The notes beneath the pieces were generated by a model that was not told the origin of the DNA, did no database searches, and worked only from the letters and a program-made list of their open reading frames with translations. A program made the position numbers and the translations under genes. Below are positions 7,170 through 16,494 of a DNA stretch of 64,000 nucleotides, in pieces; position 1 is the first letter of the stretch, and each line of letters begins with the position of its first letter. The stretch is from Lachnoclostridium phytofermentans ISDg. Lineage in GTDB: Bacteria; Bacillota; Clostridia; Lachnospirales; Lachnospiraceae. Location: contig NC_010001.1 of assembly GCF_000018685.1 (NCBI RefSeq), positions 1,380,001 to 1,444,000 of the forward strand. Reading direction: 5' to 3'.

Positions 7170-8618
7170 ATGGTATCTATATGGGAAGAAAATTATTCGA
7201 TTACTCCAAGAGAGGAATTATCTGGTGACTTATCGACGGACGTAGCAGTGATAGGTGCAGGAATGGCAGGAATATTAACTGCCTATTATCTCACACAAAA
7301 AGGATTTAAAACGATAGTAGTAGATGGAAAACGCATTGGAAGTGGGCAGACTAAGGGAACAACTGCAAAGATTACTTCGCAGCATGCGGATATTTATCAT
7401 AAACTCATCGATCAATTTGGTGAAGAGAAAGCAAAGCAATATGCTTTTGCAAATGAGAATGCAATATTAGAATATAAGAATTTAGTTAACGAGCTACTAA
7501 TCGATTGTGACTTTGAAGAAAAAAGTGCTTATCTATATACTTTGGAAGATGCAACTCCTTTAGAGGAGGAAGCGGTAGCTGCTAGGAATCTAGGAATTGA
7601 TGCTGAATTTACCAAAGAAACAGAACTACCTTTTGAGGTAAAAGGCGCGGTAAAATTTGCAAATCAAGCGCAGTTTCATCCATTAAAATTCTTGTCTGCA
7701 GTGGCAAGTACATTAACCATTTATGAAAATACACAGGTACTTGAAGTAGAAGATACGTTACTTAAAACTAATCGCGGCGATATATCAGCAAAATACATTG
7801 TATTTGCAAGCCATTATCCGTTTATCAATGCTCCAGGATTTTATTTTCTACGAATGCATCAAGATCGATCTTATTTTCTTGCATGTAAAAATGCGACTAC
7901 TTTAATTGGAATGTATCGAAGTTTAGAAAAGACCGGATATTCACTACGATGTTATAAAGATATCTTATTATTTGGTGGTGGAGGCCATCGAACCGGTGAG
8001 AATTCTCGTGGTGGGCAATATAGTGCTTTGAGAAGTGCGTTAGCACAATTTTATCCAGAAAGCAAAGAGTTTGCTCACTGGTCTGCACAGGATTGTATGA
8101 CCTTAGATGGTGTACCATATATTGGTCCATTTTCAGATGGTAAACCGAACTGGTATGTTGCCACTGGTTTTGGTAAGTGGGGAATGACAAGTTCTATGGT
8201 ATCAGCACAAATTATCTCAAAGCAAATAGCAGGTGAAGATGTTTGGTATGCTCCAGTATTTTCTCCAGAGAGATTTACCCTAACTAGTGATTTTAAAGCA
8301 TTGTTAGAAGAAACCAAGCATGCAGTAAAAGGGTTAACAAGAAGGATATTTCAGTTGCCAAAAGCGACTGAGGAAGAACTTCCATTGGGTCATGGTGGAA
8401 TTATTGAAGTAGATGAAATTAAATATGGAGTTTATAAAACTGAAAATGGTGAAATTTACATTATAGACCCTAAATGTCCGCATCTTGGTTGCCAGTTAGA
8501 ATGGAATCCTGATGAATTAAGCTTTGATTGCCCATGTCATGGATCAAGGTTTACTTTCACCGGAGAATTATTAGATAATCCAGCACAGACTGATATTGAT
8601 GATAAAAAAGAAAGGTGA
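7170..8618 (+). CDS. FAD-dependent oxidoreductase with C-terminal Rieske [2Fe-2S] domain
   Basis: 482 residues from the ATG at 7170, placed by GAGGT of the upstream cassette. An in-frame TTG at 7158 lies inside the ribosome site and is rejected. The N-terminus has a Rossmann FAD motif (VIGAGMAGILTAYYL, about 27-41) of the DadA/glycine-oxidase type, with the conserved GxxGHR-like and ATGFGKWGMT segments later. The last ~100 residues carry a complete Rieske motif, CPHLGC and CPCHGS, so both cluster ligand pairs (Cys-His, Cys-His) are present. Related fusions (for example Bacillus YhfW) have no established substrate. It appears to be monocistronic. Confidence 0.87.
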   Translation: MVSIWEENYSITPREELSGDLSTDVAVIGAGMAGILTAYYLTQKGFKTIVVDGKRIGSGQTKGTTAKITSQHADIYHKLIDQFGEEKAKQYAFANENAILEYKNLVNELLIDCDFEEKSAYLYTLEDATPLEEEAVAARNLGIDAEFTKETELPFEVKGAVKFANQAQFHPLKFLSAVASTLTIYENTQVLEVEDTLLKTNRGDISAKYIVFASHYPFINAPGFYFLRMHQDRSYFLACKNATTLIGMYRSLEKTGYSLRCYKDILLFGGGGHRTGENSRGGQYSALRSALAQFYPESKEFAHWSAQDCMTLDGVPYIGPFSDGKPNWYVATGFGKWGMTSSMVSAQIISKQIAGEDVWYAPVFSPERFTLTSDFKALLEETKHAVKGLTRRIFQLPKATEEELPLGHGGIIEVDEIKYGVYKTENGEIYIIDPKCPHLGCQLEWNPDELSFDCPCHGSRFTFTGELLDNPAQTDIDDKKER

Positions 8619-8944
8619 TTATAAGAAAAGTGATTAGAAAAAAAGTGGTTATAAAAGAAAACGTGATTATTAACAAAAGAAGAGTGATTCCTTGATTTTA
8701 GTGCTGGGATCTATTACACTAAAGAATAGGATTCAACGCTAGCTTTTATAGATTAAAAGATATGTAATCAACAAACAGGCTTGTGATAATCACAGGCTTG
8801 TTGTCGTTGAAATAGAATAGGATATCCATTTTAAATAAGGATAAGAGGAAACATTAAAAAGATGATTGTATTATAACAATACGGAAATAGGGTTAATGTG
8901 AAAAATTAAGACTTTTCATACTTTGCGTCAGAATGGAGGTTACA
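8619..8944. other. Intergenic: degenerate repeats and a hairpin
   Basis: Bases 8610-8690 hold four or five loose copies of a GTGATTATAAGAAAA-like unit directly after the stop. A hairpin at 8769-8803 (GCTTGTGA with TCACAGGC plus CAACAA with TTGTTG) may be a terminator, but its tail is not a clean U-run. No gene was seen. Confidence 0.4.
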
Positions 8945-9466
8945 ATGGGTGATTATCAACATGTTTCACATACCTTCGAACCGGTTTTTGATAAAAATAG
9001 TAAAATCTTGATATTAGGAAGTTTTCCTTCTGTTAAGTCAAGGGAGCAAGAGTTTTATTATGGACATCCGATGAATCGGTTTTGGAGGATGTTATCTTCG
9101 GTCTTAAAGAAAGAAATACCATCGGATAGTTTGAGAAAAAGAGAATTTCTATTAGAGAATCACATTGCATTATGGGACGTCATAGACAGTTGCGATATCA
9201 TCGGATCAAGTGATAGCAGTATAAAAAATGTAGTACCAACCGATTTATCTAGGATCTTAGCGATAAGCCCAATAAGTCATATTTACGTGAATGGAAAAAC
9301 AGCGAAAAAACTTTATGATCGATATAGTGAATCAGTAACTGGATTAAAAGCTATATGTCTTCCTTCTACCAGCCCAGCAAATGCAATGTTTTCGTTAGAA
9401 AAATTAATAGAAGAATGGAAAGTTATTATAGAACCATTGGGAGATAATTATAGGGATTGTTTTTGA
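8945..9466 (+). CDS. Hypoxanthine/uracil-DNA glycosylase, UDG family 6
   Basis: 173 residues. The start is the ATG at 8945, six bases after GGAGG; an ATG at 8933 in the same frame overlaps the ribosome site. The N-terminal GSFPSVKSREQEFYYGHPMN and the C-terminal LPSTSPANA block fit the Mug-like fold of family 6 (HDG) glycosylases, which excise deaminated adenine (hypoxanthine) in DNA repair. A catalytic Asn lies in the GHPMN motif. The TGA stop overlaps the -35 of the next promoter. Confidence 0.82.
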   Translation: MGDYQHVSHTFEPVFDKNSKILILGSFPSVKSREQEFYYGHPMNRFWRMLSSVLKKEIPSDSLRKREFLLENHIALWDVIDSCDIIGSSDSSIKNVVPTDLSRILAISPISHIYVNGKTAKKLYDRYSESVTGLKAICLPSTSPANAMFSLEKLIEEWKVIIEPLGDNYRDCF

Positions 9467-9490
9467 CAAGGAAGTGTTATAATCTATAAT
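9463..9490 (+). promoter_or_regulatory. Sigma-A promoter for the M42 peptidase gene
   Basis: TTGACA (9463-9468), a 16-bp spacer and a perfect TATAAT (9485-9490), 26 bp before the next ATG. The -35 box includes the stop codon of the preceding gene. Confidence 0.75.
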
Positions 9491-9515
9491 TAGAAAAAAT
9501 TTAGAGGAGATTTGT

Positions 9516-10538
9516 ATGGAAACGAAAGAGTACATTATTAAAACGTTAGAAACATTAGTGAACATTCCAAGCCCATCTGGGTTTACGAAAGAAGTGATGG
9601 AGTTTGTTGAAAGAGAAGCTAATAAGTATCATTATTCCTGTGAGTATATCAAACGAGGTGGCCTAATTATTACAGTTCCTGGAGAAAGTAATGATTGCCT
9701 TGGTCTATCAGCTCATGTAGATACACTGGGTGCTATGGTCCGTTCCATCGGTGGTGATGGTATAATTCGCTTCACCTGTGTTGGGGGCTACACAATGAAT
9801 AGTATCGAAGGTGAATATTGCAAAATCCATACCAGAGAAGGAAAGGTGTATACCGGAACTATTCTTTCAAAAAGCCCATCGGTTCATTCCTATGATGATG
9901 CAAGAACTCTTGAACGCAAGGATCGAAACATGGAAATCCGTATTGATGAGAAAGTAGAGAATAAAGAAGATGTTTTAAACCTTGGAATCAATAATGGAGA
10001 TTATATTAGCTTTGATGCACGTTTTGAGTATACAAAAAGCGGTTTTATCAAATCCAGACATCTGGATGATAAGGCAAGTGTAGCTGTTTTATTAGGTTTA
10101 CTGAAAGATTTGTCTGAACAAAATGTTACACCAAAGAGAACTTTAAAGATTTTAATCAGCAACTTAGAAGAAATCGGTATGGGCGCTTCCTATATCCCAT
10201 CTGAAATTAGTGAATTTATTGCTGTTGACATGGGAGCCATTGGTGATGATTTAGCTGGTAATGAGTATTCCGTATCAATTTGTGCATTAGATTCTTCAGG
10301 TCCATATGATTATGAGTTAACAACAAAACTTATGAATCTTGCAAAAGACAAGCAAATCCCATATGTTGTAGACATCTTCCCTCATTATGGTTCTGATGCA
10401 TCTGCTGCTATGCGTGGTGGCAATAATATTAGAGCAGCGTTAATTGGACAGGGAATCCACGCTTCTCATGGGATGGAGCGTACTCATGAAACAGCATTAA
10501 TTGCTACTTTAGATTTATTAAAAGTATATGTAGGATAA
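9516..10538 (+). CDS. M42 family metallopeptidase
   Basis: A 340-residue dinuclear-metal aminopeptidase of the M42 (glutamyl aminopeptidase/endoglucanase M) family. Visible metal ligands and catalytic residues are the His in SAHVDTLGAMV (about 66-72), the Asp in HLDDKASVAVL, the tandem Glu in NLEEIGMGA, the Asp in AVDMGA and the His in HGMERTHE. Length is normal and there is no signal peptide, so it is cytoplasmic. GGAG precedes the ATG and it has its own promoter. Confidence 0.9.
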   Translation: METKEYIIKTLETLVNIPSPSGFTKEVMEFVEREANKYHYSCEYIKRGGLIITVPGESNDCLGLSAHVDTLGAMVRSIGGDGIIRFTCVGGYTMNSIEGEYCKIHTREGKVYTGTILSKSPSVHSYDDARTLERKDRNMEIRIDEKVENKEDVLNLGINNGDYISFDARFEYTKSGFIKSRHLDDKASVAVLLGLLKDLSEQNVTPKRTLKILISNLEEIGMGASYIPSEISEFIAVDMGAIGDDLAGNEYSVSICALDSSGPYDYELTTKLMNLAKDKQIPYVVDIFPHYGSDASAAMRGGNNIRAALIGQGIHASHGMERTHETALIATLDLLKVYVG

Positions 10539-10599
10539 GAGATAATTTTCTTGGCTATATAACACTAAAAGAAGACAGAAAAATGAAAAAGATAAAATG

Positions 10600-10662
10600 A
10601 GAAAAGAGGCTTTTGCAAAATAGCTGATGTAAATCAGCTATTGAGCAAGGACTCTTTTCTTT
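10600..10662. terminator. Two-part terminator after the peptidase gene
   Basis: The outer arms AGAAAAGAG (10600-10608) and CTCTTTTCT (10652-10660) enclose an inner stem ATAGCTGAT/ATCAGCTAT. It lies between convergent genes and can serve both strands. Confidence 0.65.
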
Positions 10663-10674
10663 GCAAATAATATC

Positions 10675-11097
10675 CTATCTCTGAACATTTTTAATAATAT
10701 TTGTTGAATTATTATTAATGTCTATTAAATCGTAAAATGTTACTAATGTTCCATACATATTTTGAGTATGAACGTCTATCCTATTGCCAACAATTGTAAT
10801 GATTTTATCTTCAAGAGGGGATCTAGTCATATCTAATGTATAAATAATTTGATTTCTATTAAATTGCAAAACGCTTGTAACTGCTGGTCCGTCCATTCCA
10901 AAGGTTGTTACTGTGACAAAGTCAGGTATACCACTGTTTACATTATTTATAAACTCTAAAAGTTTATCTAAATTATATGTTCTTGCATAGCCATCATAAA
11001 GTATATCATTATTTTCTAGAGCCATTCCTGGAGTATAATCTCTTGGTAGAGAACGTAAATATTGCTCAGCAAAATTAATATATTGAGTTATATCCAT
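10675..11097 (-). CDS. DUF4362-like hypothetical protein
   Basis: A 140-residue soluble protein. The core (KLLEFINNVNSGIPDFVTVT, then FNRNQIIYTLDMTRSP) resembles the DUF4362 family, whose members are usually lipoproteins of unknown function. This copy has no signal peptide, and the start lacks any ribosome site: an A-run and TTAGTTT precede the ATG. It may be an N-terminally truncated gene copy. A terminator lies just past its 3' end. Confidence 0.55.
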   Translation of the reverse strand: MDITQYINFAEQYLRSLPRDYTPGMALENNDILYDGYARTYNLDKLLEFINNVNSGIPDFVTVTTFGMDGPAVTSVLQFNRNQIIYTLDMTRSPLEDKIITIVGNRIDVHTQNMYGTLVTFYDLIDINNNSTNIIKNVQR

Positions 11098-11305
11098 AAA
11101 CTAAGTTTTTTTTTTATAGTATTCAGTTATTTTAACATTATACCATTTTATTCTTTTACTAAGATACCTTAGAATAGTAAAAATTAATGAGTACGACTGG
11201 TTGCATACCTTAGCTATTTTTGTAGGAAAGGGAGGGTTGTAAAATGGTTGATTAATAACTATGGAGTGACGCTCTTTCCAATTTGTAGTTTGACTGAATT
11301 GTAAC

Positions 11306-12175
11306 TTAATGTGAACGGATAGATTCTATAAAATCCTCAATTACTGAAGCATTACCGACATTTTCTTTTCGCAGAATATAGCTATTAATTTTTGGCGTGT
11401 CAAAATCAAGAAGTGGGATTATAATGAGTTGCCCATTTTCTACATAATGATTGATCAAGCTTTTTGGAAGAAAGCTAAATCCTATTCCATCTAATAGATA
11501 CTGTAAAAGAGTCGTACTCTTATCAATCTCAAACCGAAAATGATGATGTTTTGGAAATAACTCACGTATATATATTCCGACATCTTGCAAAGCAAAATTG
11601 CAATAAAGATAATTGGTGCTTACCAATTGGTCTTTTGAAATACCACCCACATATTTTTGGTTTTTTGGATGAGTTACGAGCACTAATTCATCGGCACGAA
11701 ATAAACTACATTGAAAGTATTTCTTATTCACCGGAACATAAGTAAATGCAAGGTCTATTAATTGATCTTGGAGCATTTGAATTAATGTAAATGAGTGGTC
11801 GATGGTAACCTTGATCGATACATCCGGATGATTCATAAAAAAGGAACGAATCGGATCATATAGGTGGCACTCATACACAGTATTTGCAGTACCAACACGA
11901 AGGGCAGCACGAAATGTATTTTGTGTGTTGAATTCATGTATAGCAGTCTCTTCAAGTTCCACAATACGTTTCGCATATTCAAGAAATATCTCCCCGTCCT
12001 TTGTTAGTGAGAGATTATTACGTTCCCTATGGAATAATTTTTTCCCTAGTTCTTTTTCTAATTCCATGATACGGTTTGTTACCGTAGACTGTGCAACAAA
12101 TTGTTGTTCCGCTGTCTGGGTAAAGTTCTTTATTTTAGATAAAAGGAGAAAGGTTTTTAAATTTTGAGTATCCAT
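11306..12175 (-). CDS. LysR family transcriptional regulator
   Basis: 289 residues. The N-terminal winged helix-turn-helix is typical (MDTQNLKTFLLLSKIKNFTQ, then AEQQFVAQSTVTNRIMELEK), followed by a periplasmic-binding-like effector domain (about 90-285). AGAGG precedes the ATG. It is transcribed away from the Gfo/Idh oxidoreductase gene across a 375-bp gap, so that gene is one candidate target. An inverted repeat, AACTTTG-N8-CAAAGTT, lies 44 bp upstream of its start and could be its operator. Effector unknown. Confidence 0.9.
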   Translation of the reverse strand: MDTQNLKTFLLLSKIKNFTQTAEQQFVAQSTVTNRIMELEKELGKKLFHRERNNLSLTKDGEIFLEYAKRIVELEETAIHEFNTQNTFRAALRVGTANTVYECHLYDPIRSFFMNHPDVSIKVTIDHSFTLIQMLQDQLIDLAFTYVPVNKKYFQCSLFRADELVLVTHPKNQKYVGGISKDQLVSTNYLYCNFALQDVGIYIRELFPKHHHFRFEIDKSTTLLQYLLDGIGFSFLPKSLINHYVENGQLIIIPLLDFDTPKINSYILRKENVGNASVIEDFIESIRSH

Positions 12176-12550
12176 AATAACCTCTTTCTGGCTATTTAGA
12201 GCCTATTAATAAGATAGTAACTTTGTAACAGTGCAAAGTTCCGTTTTAATATGATTGGTTTTTCAACCTATAAGATTCTCCCAGTATTAATATTAATGAT
12301 AATTGACTATGTTTAAATCAGATTAATTAATTATAGTATGTTCTAAAGGTACAGTCAATATTTAGTAATGAATGGGTAATATCAAACAACAATCTAGGAA
12401 ATAGTATATAATGTGGACATGATAAGTTACGTAGCTTTCATAATTTACGATATAACTTTTACCAAATCTATGTTACAATATGAAATATGGGAGATATAGT
12501 AGTTACGTATAGGATTTGTTACAGAGGGAAAAGAAAGGAAGGATTTTTTT
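12176..12550. other. Divergent intergenic region of the LysR and oxidoreductase genes
   Basis: It holds the inverted repeat AACTTTG (12219-12225) / CAAAGTT (12234-12240), a size and symmetry usual for LysR sites. No small gene or other clear element was seen; the rest is AT-rich. Confidence 0.45.
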
Positions 12551-13522
12551 ATGAATAATATTGCAATTTTAGGTGCTGGAAGAATAGCCACATTCATGGC
12601 TCAGACTGTCAATGGAATGAAGGATGTAAATTTATATGGTATTGCTTCTAGAGATATTAATAAAGCAGAAGAGTTTGCAAAGGAATATTCAGTAGAACAT
12701 GCTTATGGATCCTATGAAGAGATGTTGCAAGATCCAAATATTGATTTAGTGTATATAGCAACACCACATTCTCATCATTATGATCATGCAAAGTTATGTT
12801 TACAATATGGAAAAAATGTTTTATGTGAAAAAGCATTTACTGCGAATAAAAAGCAGGCAGAAGAAGTTCTTTCTTTAGCAAAAGAAAAAGGATTATTAGT
12901 TACGGAAGCAATTTGGTGCCGTTATATGCCAATGGCTCAAATGATAAAAGATACACTTAATAGTGGTAAGATTGGAACTCCAGCTTCTTTAATCTCTACA
13001 TTCGGTGCATTGGTTAGTGGAAAACCAAGACTTAAAGAGCCTTCATTAGCAGGTGGAGCGTTACTTGATCTTGGAATCTATCCATTAACATTTGCTATGA
13101 TTGCATTTGGAAATGAGATTTCGGATATCAAAACTTCTGCAGTATTAACTGATCTTGGTGTAGATGAAACACATAGTGTCATCTTGACTTATAAAGATGG
13201 TAAGGTAGCAACACTTAGCAGTTCTATGATTAGTGCGATGGAATCACAAGCAATCATCTATGGTACCGAAGGTTATTTAAAGGTTTATGGGATGAATAAC
13301 TATGAGAAAATTGAAGTATACAATTCAAACCGCGAATTAGTAGAAACCATTGAGAGACCAGAACAAATTACTGGATATGAGTATGAAGTAACTGCAGCTT
13401 TCAAGGCAATAGCAGAAGGTAAATTAGAATGTCCGGAGATGCCTCATGAGGAAACTCTCCGCGTGATGGAAATTATGGACGGTCTTAGAGCTAGTTGGGG
13501 TGTAATTTATCCTTTTGACTAA
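12551..13522 (+). CDS. Gfo/Idh/MocA family NAD(P)-dependent oxidoreductase
   Basis: 323 residues with an N-terminal Rossmann fold (AILGAGRIATFMAQTV, 4-19), the family signature Glu-Lys in VLCEKAFT (about 95), and a C-terminal alpha/beta domain holding GGALLDLGIYP with the conserved Asp. Enzymes of this group oxidise sugars, inositol or trans-dihydrodiols; the substrate cannot be read from sequence. GGAAGG precedes the ATG. The divergent LysR gene may control it. Confidence 0.88.
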   Translation: MNNIAILGAGRIATFMAQTVNGMKDVNLYGIASRDINKAEEFAKEYSVEHAYGSYEEMLQDPNIDLVYIATPHSHHYDHAKLCLQYGKNVLCEKAFTANKKQAEEVLSLAKEKGLLVTEAIWCRYMPMAQMIKDTLNSGKIGTPASLISTFGALVSGKPRLKEPSLAGGALLDLGIYPLTFAMIAFGNEISDIKTSAVLTDLGVDETHSVILTYKDGKVATLSSSMISAMESQAIIYGTEGYLKVYGMNNYEKIEVYNSNRELVETIERPEQITGYEYEVTAAFKAIAEGKLECPEMPHEETLRVMEIMDGLRASWGVIYPFD

Positions 13523-13538
13523 TAGTAAAGGAGATTGC

Positions 13539-13723
13539 ATGATTGACAGAAATAAATTTGATGCGATTAAAAGGCCATTGCTTATGGAAAGGAACAAGGA
13601 GCTGTACGTTCTTTTCTTATGGCAGACGAGTTAAATGAGCCAGCAAAGCATGTTTATGAAAAGATAGGATATGTTGGTAGTGAAACAGAATTCCAACTTG
13701 ATATGGTTTATCAGCATGTTTAA
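13539..13723 (+). pseudogene. GNAT acetyltransferase remnant
   Basis: A start with AAAGGAG gives a short frame that soon stops. The +1/+2 frame then encodes a typical GNAT C-terminus (AYGKEQGAVRSFLMADELNE, then PAKHVYEKIGYV) ending at TAA 13721. The catalytic core is missing, so an internal deletion plus frameshift has removed most of an acetyltransferase gene. Confidence 0.65.
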
Positions 13724-13884
13724 ATCTTTAAAAAAGATATTAGAGCTGCTTTATACTTGAAAAGCTATGAAGTAAGAACTAGCTAAGTTGAAAAGTAGCG
13801 AGTGCTTATTTAGTGCTTGAAAAGAATGCACAGAGCGTATAAGAAAGCAACAACAACGATAATAAAAGAATATGCAATCATAAA

Positions 13885-13940
13885 GGGAGCTTATGCTCAA
13901 TAGTAGATATAAAAGCTATTGAGCATAAGCTCCTCTTTTT
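13885..13940 (+). terminator. Strong terminator
   Basis: An 18-bp perfect stem, GGAGCTTATGCTCAATAG (13885-13902) with its complement at 13915-13932, followed by TCTTTTT. It closes the oxidoreductase/remnant unit. Confidence 0.88.
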
Positions 13941-14007
13941 CATAAAAATAATGTCCCCAAAAGGTTCATATTCATAGTAGTTCTAGCACAGGTAATGTTA
14001 CTGGCTA

Positions 14008-14154
14008 TTAGAAATAAAGCTTTAGTATGTGATCCACACAATTTTCTTCTTCCGGAAATAGCAACTTTTCGTATGGAAATTTTTTTGGTTTAAATGTGCC
14101 GTATGGCGTAATTATCTTGGAATCATCAGATAGTTCAGAAAACCGCCACTTCAT
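14008..14154 (-). CDS. Possible 48-residue protein or gene remnant
   Basis: The minus-strand frame encodes a polar, protein-like peptide (MKWRFSELSDDSKIITPYGT, then FKPKKFPYEKLLFPEEE). No ribosome site precedes the ATG. It lies 24 bp after the stop of the beta-helix gene on the same strand, so it may be co-transcribed or be the leftover C-terminus of a deleted neighbour. Not recognised. Confidence 0.3.
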   Translation of the reverse strand: MKWRFSELSDDSKIITPYGTFKPKKFPYEKLLFPEEENCVDHILKLYF

Positions 14155-14177
14155 TGTTCTATAACAAAACTAACAAA

Positions 14178-15743
14178 TTACTTTTTTACTTTCGGTGTAT
14201 TATTTTTAACCGTATGTCCATCTTTTGTATCTGCATAAATAGCTTGAGCAGCGGCTACACCGGTGATCTTATTCCAGGTAACATTGCAGTTTCTTGTAGT
14301 TGAATTTAGATAAATACCATTTTTGGCTGTCACGTTTATCTTATTACTATAGATCTTTAAATTTTGGGTATATGATACACCAATTCCTCCATAATAGCTG
14401 TTTTTCGCTCCCGCTTTACTAATCTGGTTCCAGTATAGATTACCTGAGTTACTATTGTGTACGCAAATTGCATAACGATAGGTATCAGTGATATAGTTGC
14501 TACCAATATAACAGTTAGGGGAGTATTCTACAAAGATTCCATAGCGGGCTGTCTTTGTTAGCTTATTCTTTCTAATAGAAACATTGGATAAAGGTCGTGC
14601 TTTGCTACCAATAACACGTATTCCATCACCCCAGGTAAGCGTTGAACCTTCTAGATATTGTCTCATATTCTTAATAGTATTTCCCTCAATTACGATGCGA
14701 TAATTTTTAGGAAGGGGCTGTTTTTTCGTACTTGGAAGAGCAGGAAGATAATTCATCTCCTCATTTGCAATTGTCGTATAGACAAGAATCCCAACACCTG
14801 CTCTATCTATGATATTGTTTTTTATATTGGTGTTTGTATAGTTATAAACTTTAATGGCAGCTTCCGAGATATCATGAAGCCTATTATTCTCAATTGTTAT
14901 GTTAGTATGGAAAACTCCTTGGACAGAAGTATGGGAACCAATACCGCGGGGAAAGTTGTATATTAGGTTATCTTTTATGACAATTGTATCACATGGTAAA
15001 TCGTCATATAGGATAGAACTTGACTGCATGGAAGGAACGATGATATTGTCATGAACGATGTCGAGCTGAATCGCTTCTTTTAACGTTTCACCATTATAAC
15101 CAAAGAGTATGCAATTTTCTATAGTACCGTTTTTAACACCAGCAAAGGTAATAAGGTGGCTTTTGTCTGGTACATTACGAATGGTTGCGTTTTTAACGGT
15201 AACATTTGTAGCGTGTATAAAACGAAAACTCTCCGTACCCTTGTTATAGCCTGCTATCATAGAGGAATCCCAGATACCCCCATCGATGGTGATATTTTCG
15301 GTAGTAGAATAACCACCGTTATCTTTACTCATATCATTTGCAATCATGGCTCCACGTTGGTGGTTCTTCATTAATTTAGCTCCAGTAGAAACAATAATTG
15401 TAGTATTAGAATAGATACGAAGTTCTTGATCAAGTACATAGGTACCATATGGTATTCTTATGGTTAGGTTGTATACATTATTCTTGTTATAATCTAATAA
15501 TTGCTGAATTTCCGACGCGGTCGCATTTTTTGTAACGCTAACGTCGAGATCTATCTTATTTTGACCTTGTCGGACTGATACCTCGTGAGATCCTACATTA
15601 GAAGTGATGAAGCGAGAGGTTGTTATAAGTGGGGGGGAGATTTTATATGAAGTAGCGTGAGCTACTGGGATAGTTGTAATATATCCAGATAAAACCAGAG
15701 ATGTTACTAGAGTGCCTAATTTAACTTTGTAGTTCATATTCAT
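14178..15743 (-). CDS. Secreted right-handed parallel beta-helix protein
   Basis: About 521 residues from the chosen ATG (15743); ATGs at 15737, 15749 and 15782 are also in frame and the ribosome site (GAAAG) is weak, so the start is uncertain. A signal peptide (KLGTLVTSLVLSGYITT, cut after VAHA) is followed by a ~470-residue solenoid of PbH1-type turns rich in Asn ladders (IENNRLHDISEAAIKVYNYT; IEGNTIKNM). This is the fold of pectate lyases and related polysaccharide lyases/hydrolases. No catalytic set was confidently identified. An extracellular role on plant or host glycans is likely. Confidence 0.8.
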   Translation of the reverse strand: MNMNYKVKLGTLVTSLVLSGYITTIPVAHATSYKISPPLITTSRFITSNVGSHEVSVRQGQNKIDLDVSVTKNATASEIQQLLDYNKNNVYNLTIRIPYGTYVLDQELRIYSNTTIIVSTGAKLMKNHQRGAMIANDMSKDNGGYSTTENITIDGGIWDSSMIAGYNKGTESFRFIHATNVTVKNATIRNVPDKSHLITFAGVKNGTIENCILFGYNGETLKEAIQLDIVHDNIIVPSMQSSSILYDDLPCDTIVIKDNLIYNFPRGIGSHTSVQGVFHTNITIENNRLHDISEAAIKVYNYTNTNIKNNIIDRAGVGILVYTTIANEEMNYLPALPSTKKQPLPKNYRIVIEGNTIKNMRQYLEGSTLTWGDGIRVIGSKARPLSNVSIRKNKLTKTARYGIFVEYSPNCYIGSNYITDTYRYAICVHNSNSGNLYWNQISKAGAKNSYYGGIGVSYTQNLKIYSNKINVTAKNGIYLNSTTRNCNVTWNKITGVAAAQAIYADTKDGHTVKNNTPKVKK

Positions 15744-15749
15744 TACCAT

Positions 15750-16077
15750 TCTTTCGTATTTTAGATATCTTAAGTATTTCATAAAAGTGCGACAAAAAAG
15801 AGTCAAATAGGTTACATCTTTTTGTCAGGAGATTCAGAACATGAGGATATTTTGTTATAGAATTACCAAAATGAAATATTTCTGTAATAATATTGTAACA
15901 TTTTTAAAGTAGTTATTCCATTGTATATTATTGGTTATTATCAGGGATTATAAGGATTAATTACGGTAGATACTTTACATCCTTTGATTTTTTAGTTATA
16001 ATGAAGCGGGTTTAATTTCCAAATAAGAGAATTAAATTTTTTACATGTACTGAAATTCTATCTTAAAAATATAATGT
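15750..16077. other. Intergenic region without genes
   Basis: AT-rich divergent space between the secreted beta-helix gene and the cobalamin riboswitch. It must contain both promoters; none was clear enough to mark. No other structure was noticed. Confidence 0.4.
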
Positions 16078-16256
16078 AGAGAGGTGCCTTGGCATGATTT
16101 ATAGCCAAGGATAATAGGGAAATGGGTGAAAAATCCCATGCGGTCCCGCCGCTGTAATGGAAGAGCATACTTCACTTACGAATGTAGGACATGTCACTGA
16201 GTAATCGGGAAGACTGTAGTATGTGCTGAAGCCAAAGCCAGAAGACCTGCCTCACT
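16078..16256 (+). promoter_or_regulatory. Cobalamin (B12) riboswitch
   Basis: All hallmark blocks are present in order: GGTGCC near the 5' end, GGGAA-N-GGTG-AAAATCCC, GCGGTCCCGCCGCTGTAA, the conserved core around GTCACTGAGTAATCGGGAAG, and AAGCCAAAGCCAGAAGACC with CTGCC closing P1. It sits directly upstream of two hairpins with U-runs and the cobT operon, so adenosylcobalamin should reduce expression of the pathway. Confidence 0.95.
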
Positions 16257-16301
16257 ATAAGAAATAACACAAGGCTACGGTGAATAGCTGGTGTAGTAAA
16301 G

Positions 16302-16364
16302 AACTCATTTAGGGAGTTTTTTTGTTATGCCTCTTATGCTATTTTGTGTATGAGGCATTTTTTA
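16302..16364 (+). terminator. Two terminators of the B12 riboswitch
   Basis: AACTC/GAGTT followed by TTTTTTT (16302-16323), then ATGCCTC (16327-16333) with GAGGCAT (16352-16358) and TTTTTT. The first is short and next to the riboswitch; the second is stronger. Confidence 0.75.
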
Positions 16365-16494
16365 GTTTATAGGAATTTGCGCTGCAATTTCCTATATGTA
16401 TGGTTAAGTCACGTTGGTCATTATTGCAAGAATAAGGGAAAGACCTTAAAAAGGGAAAGTCCATAAAAAGGTATGAGACAAGAAAGGAATTATT

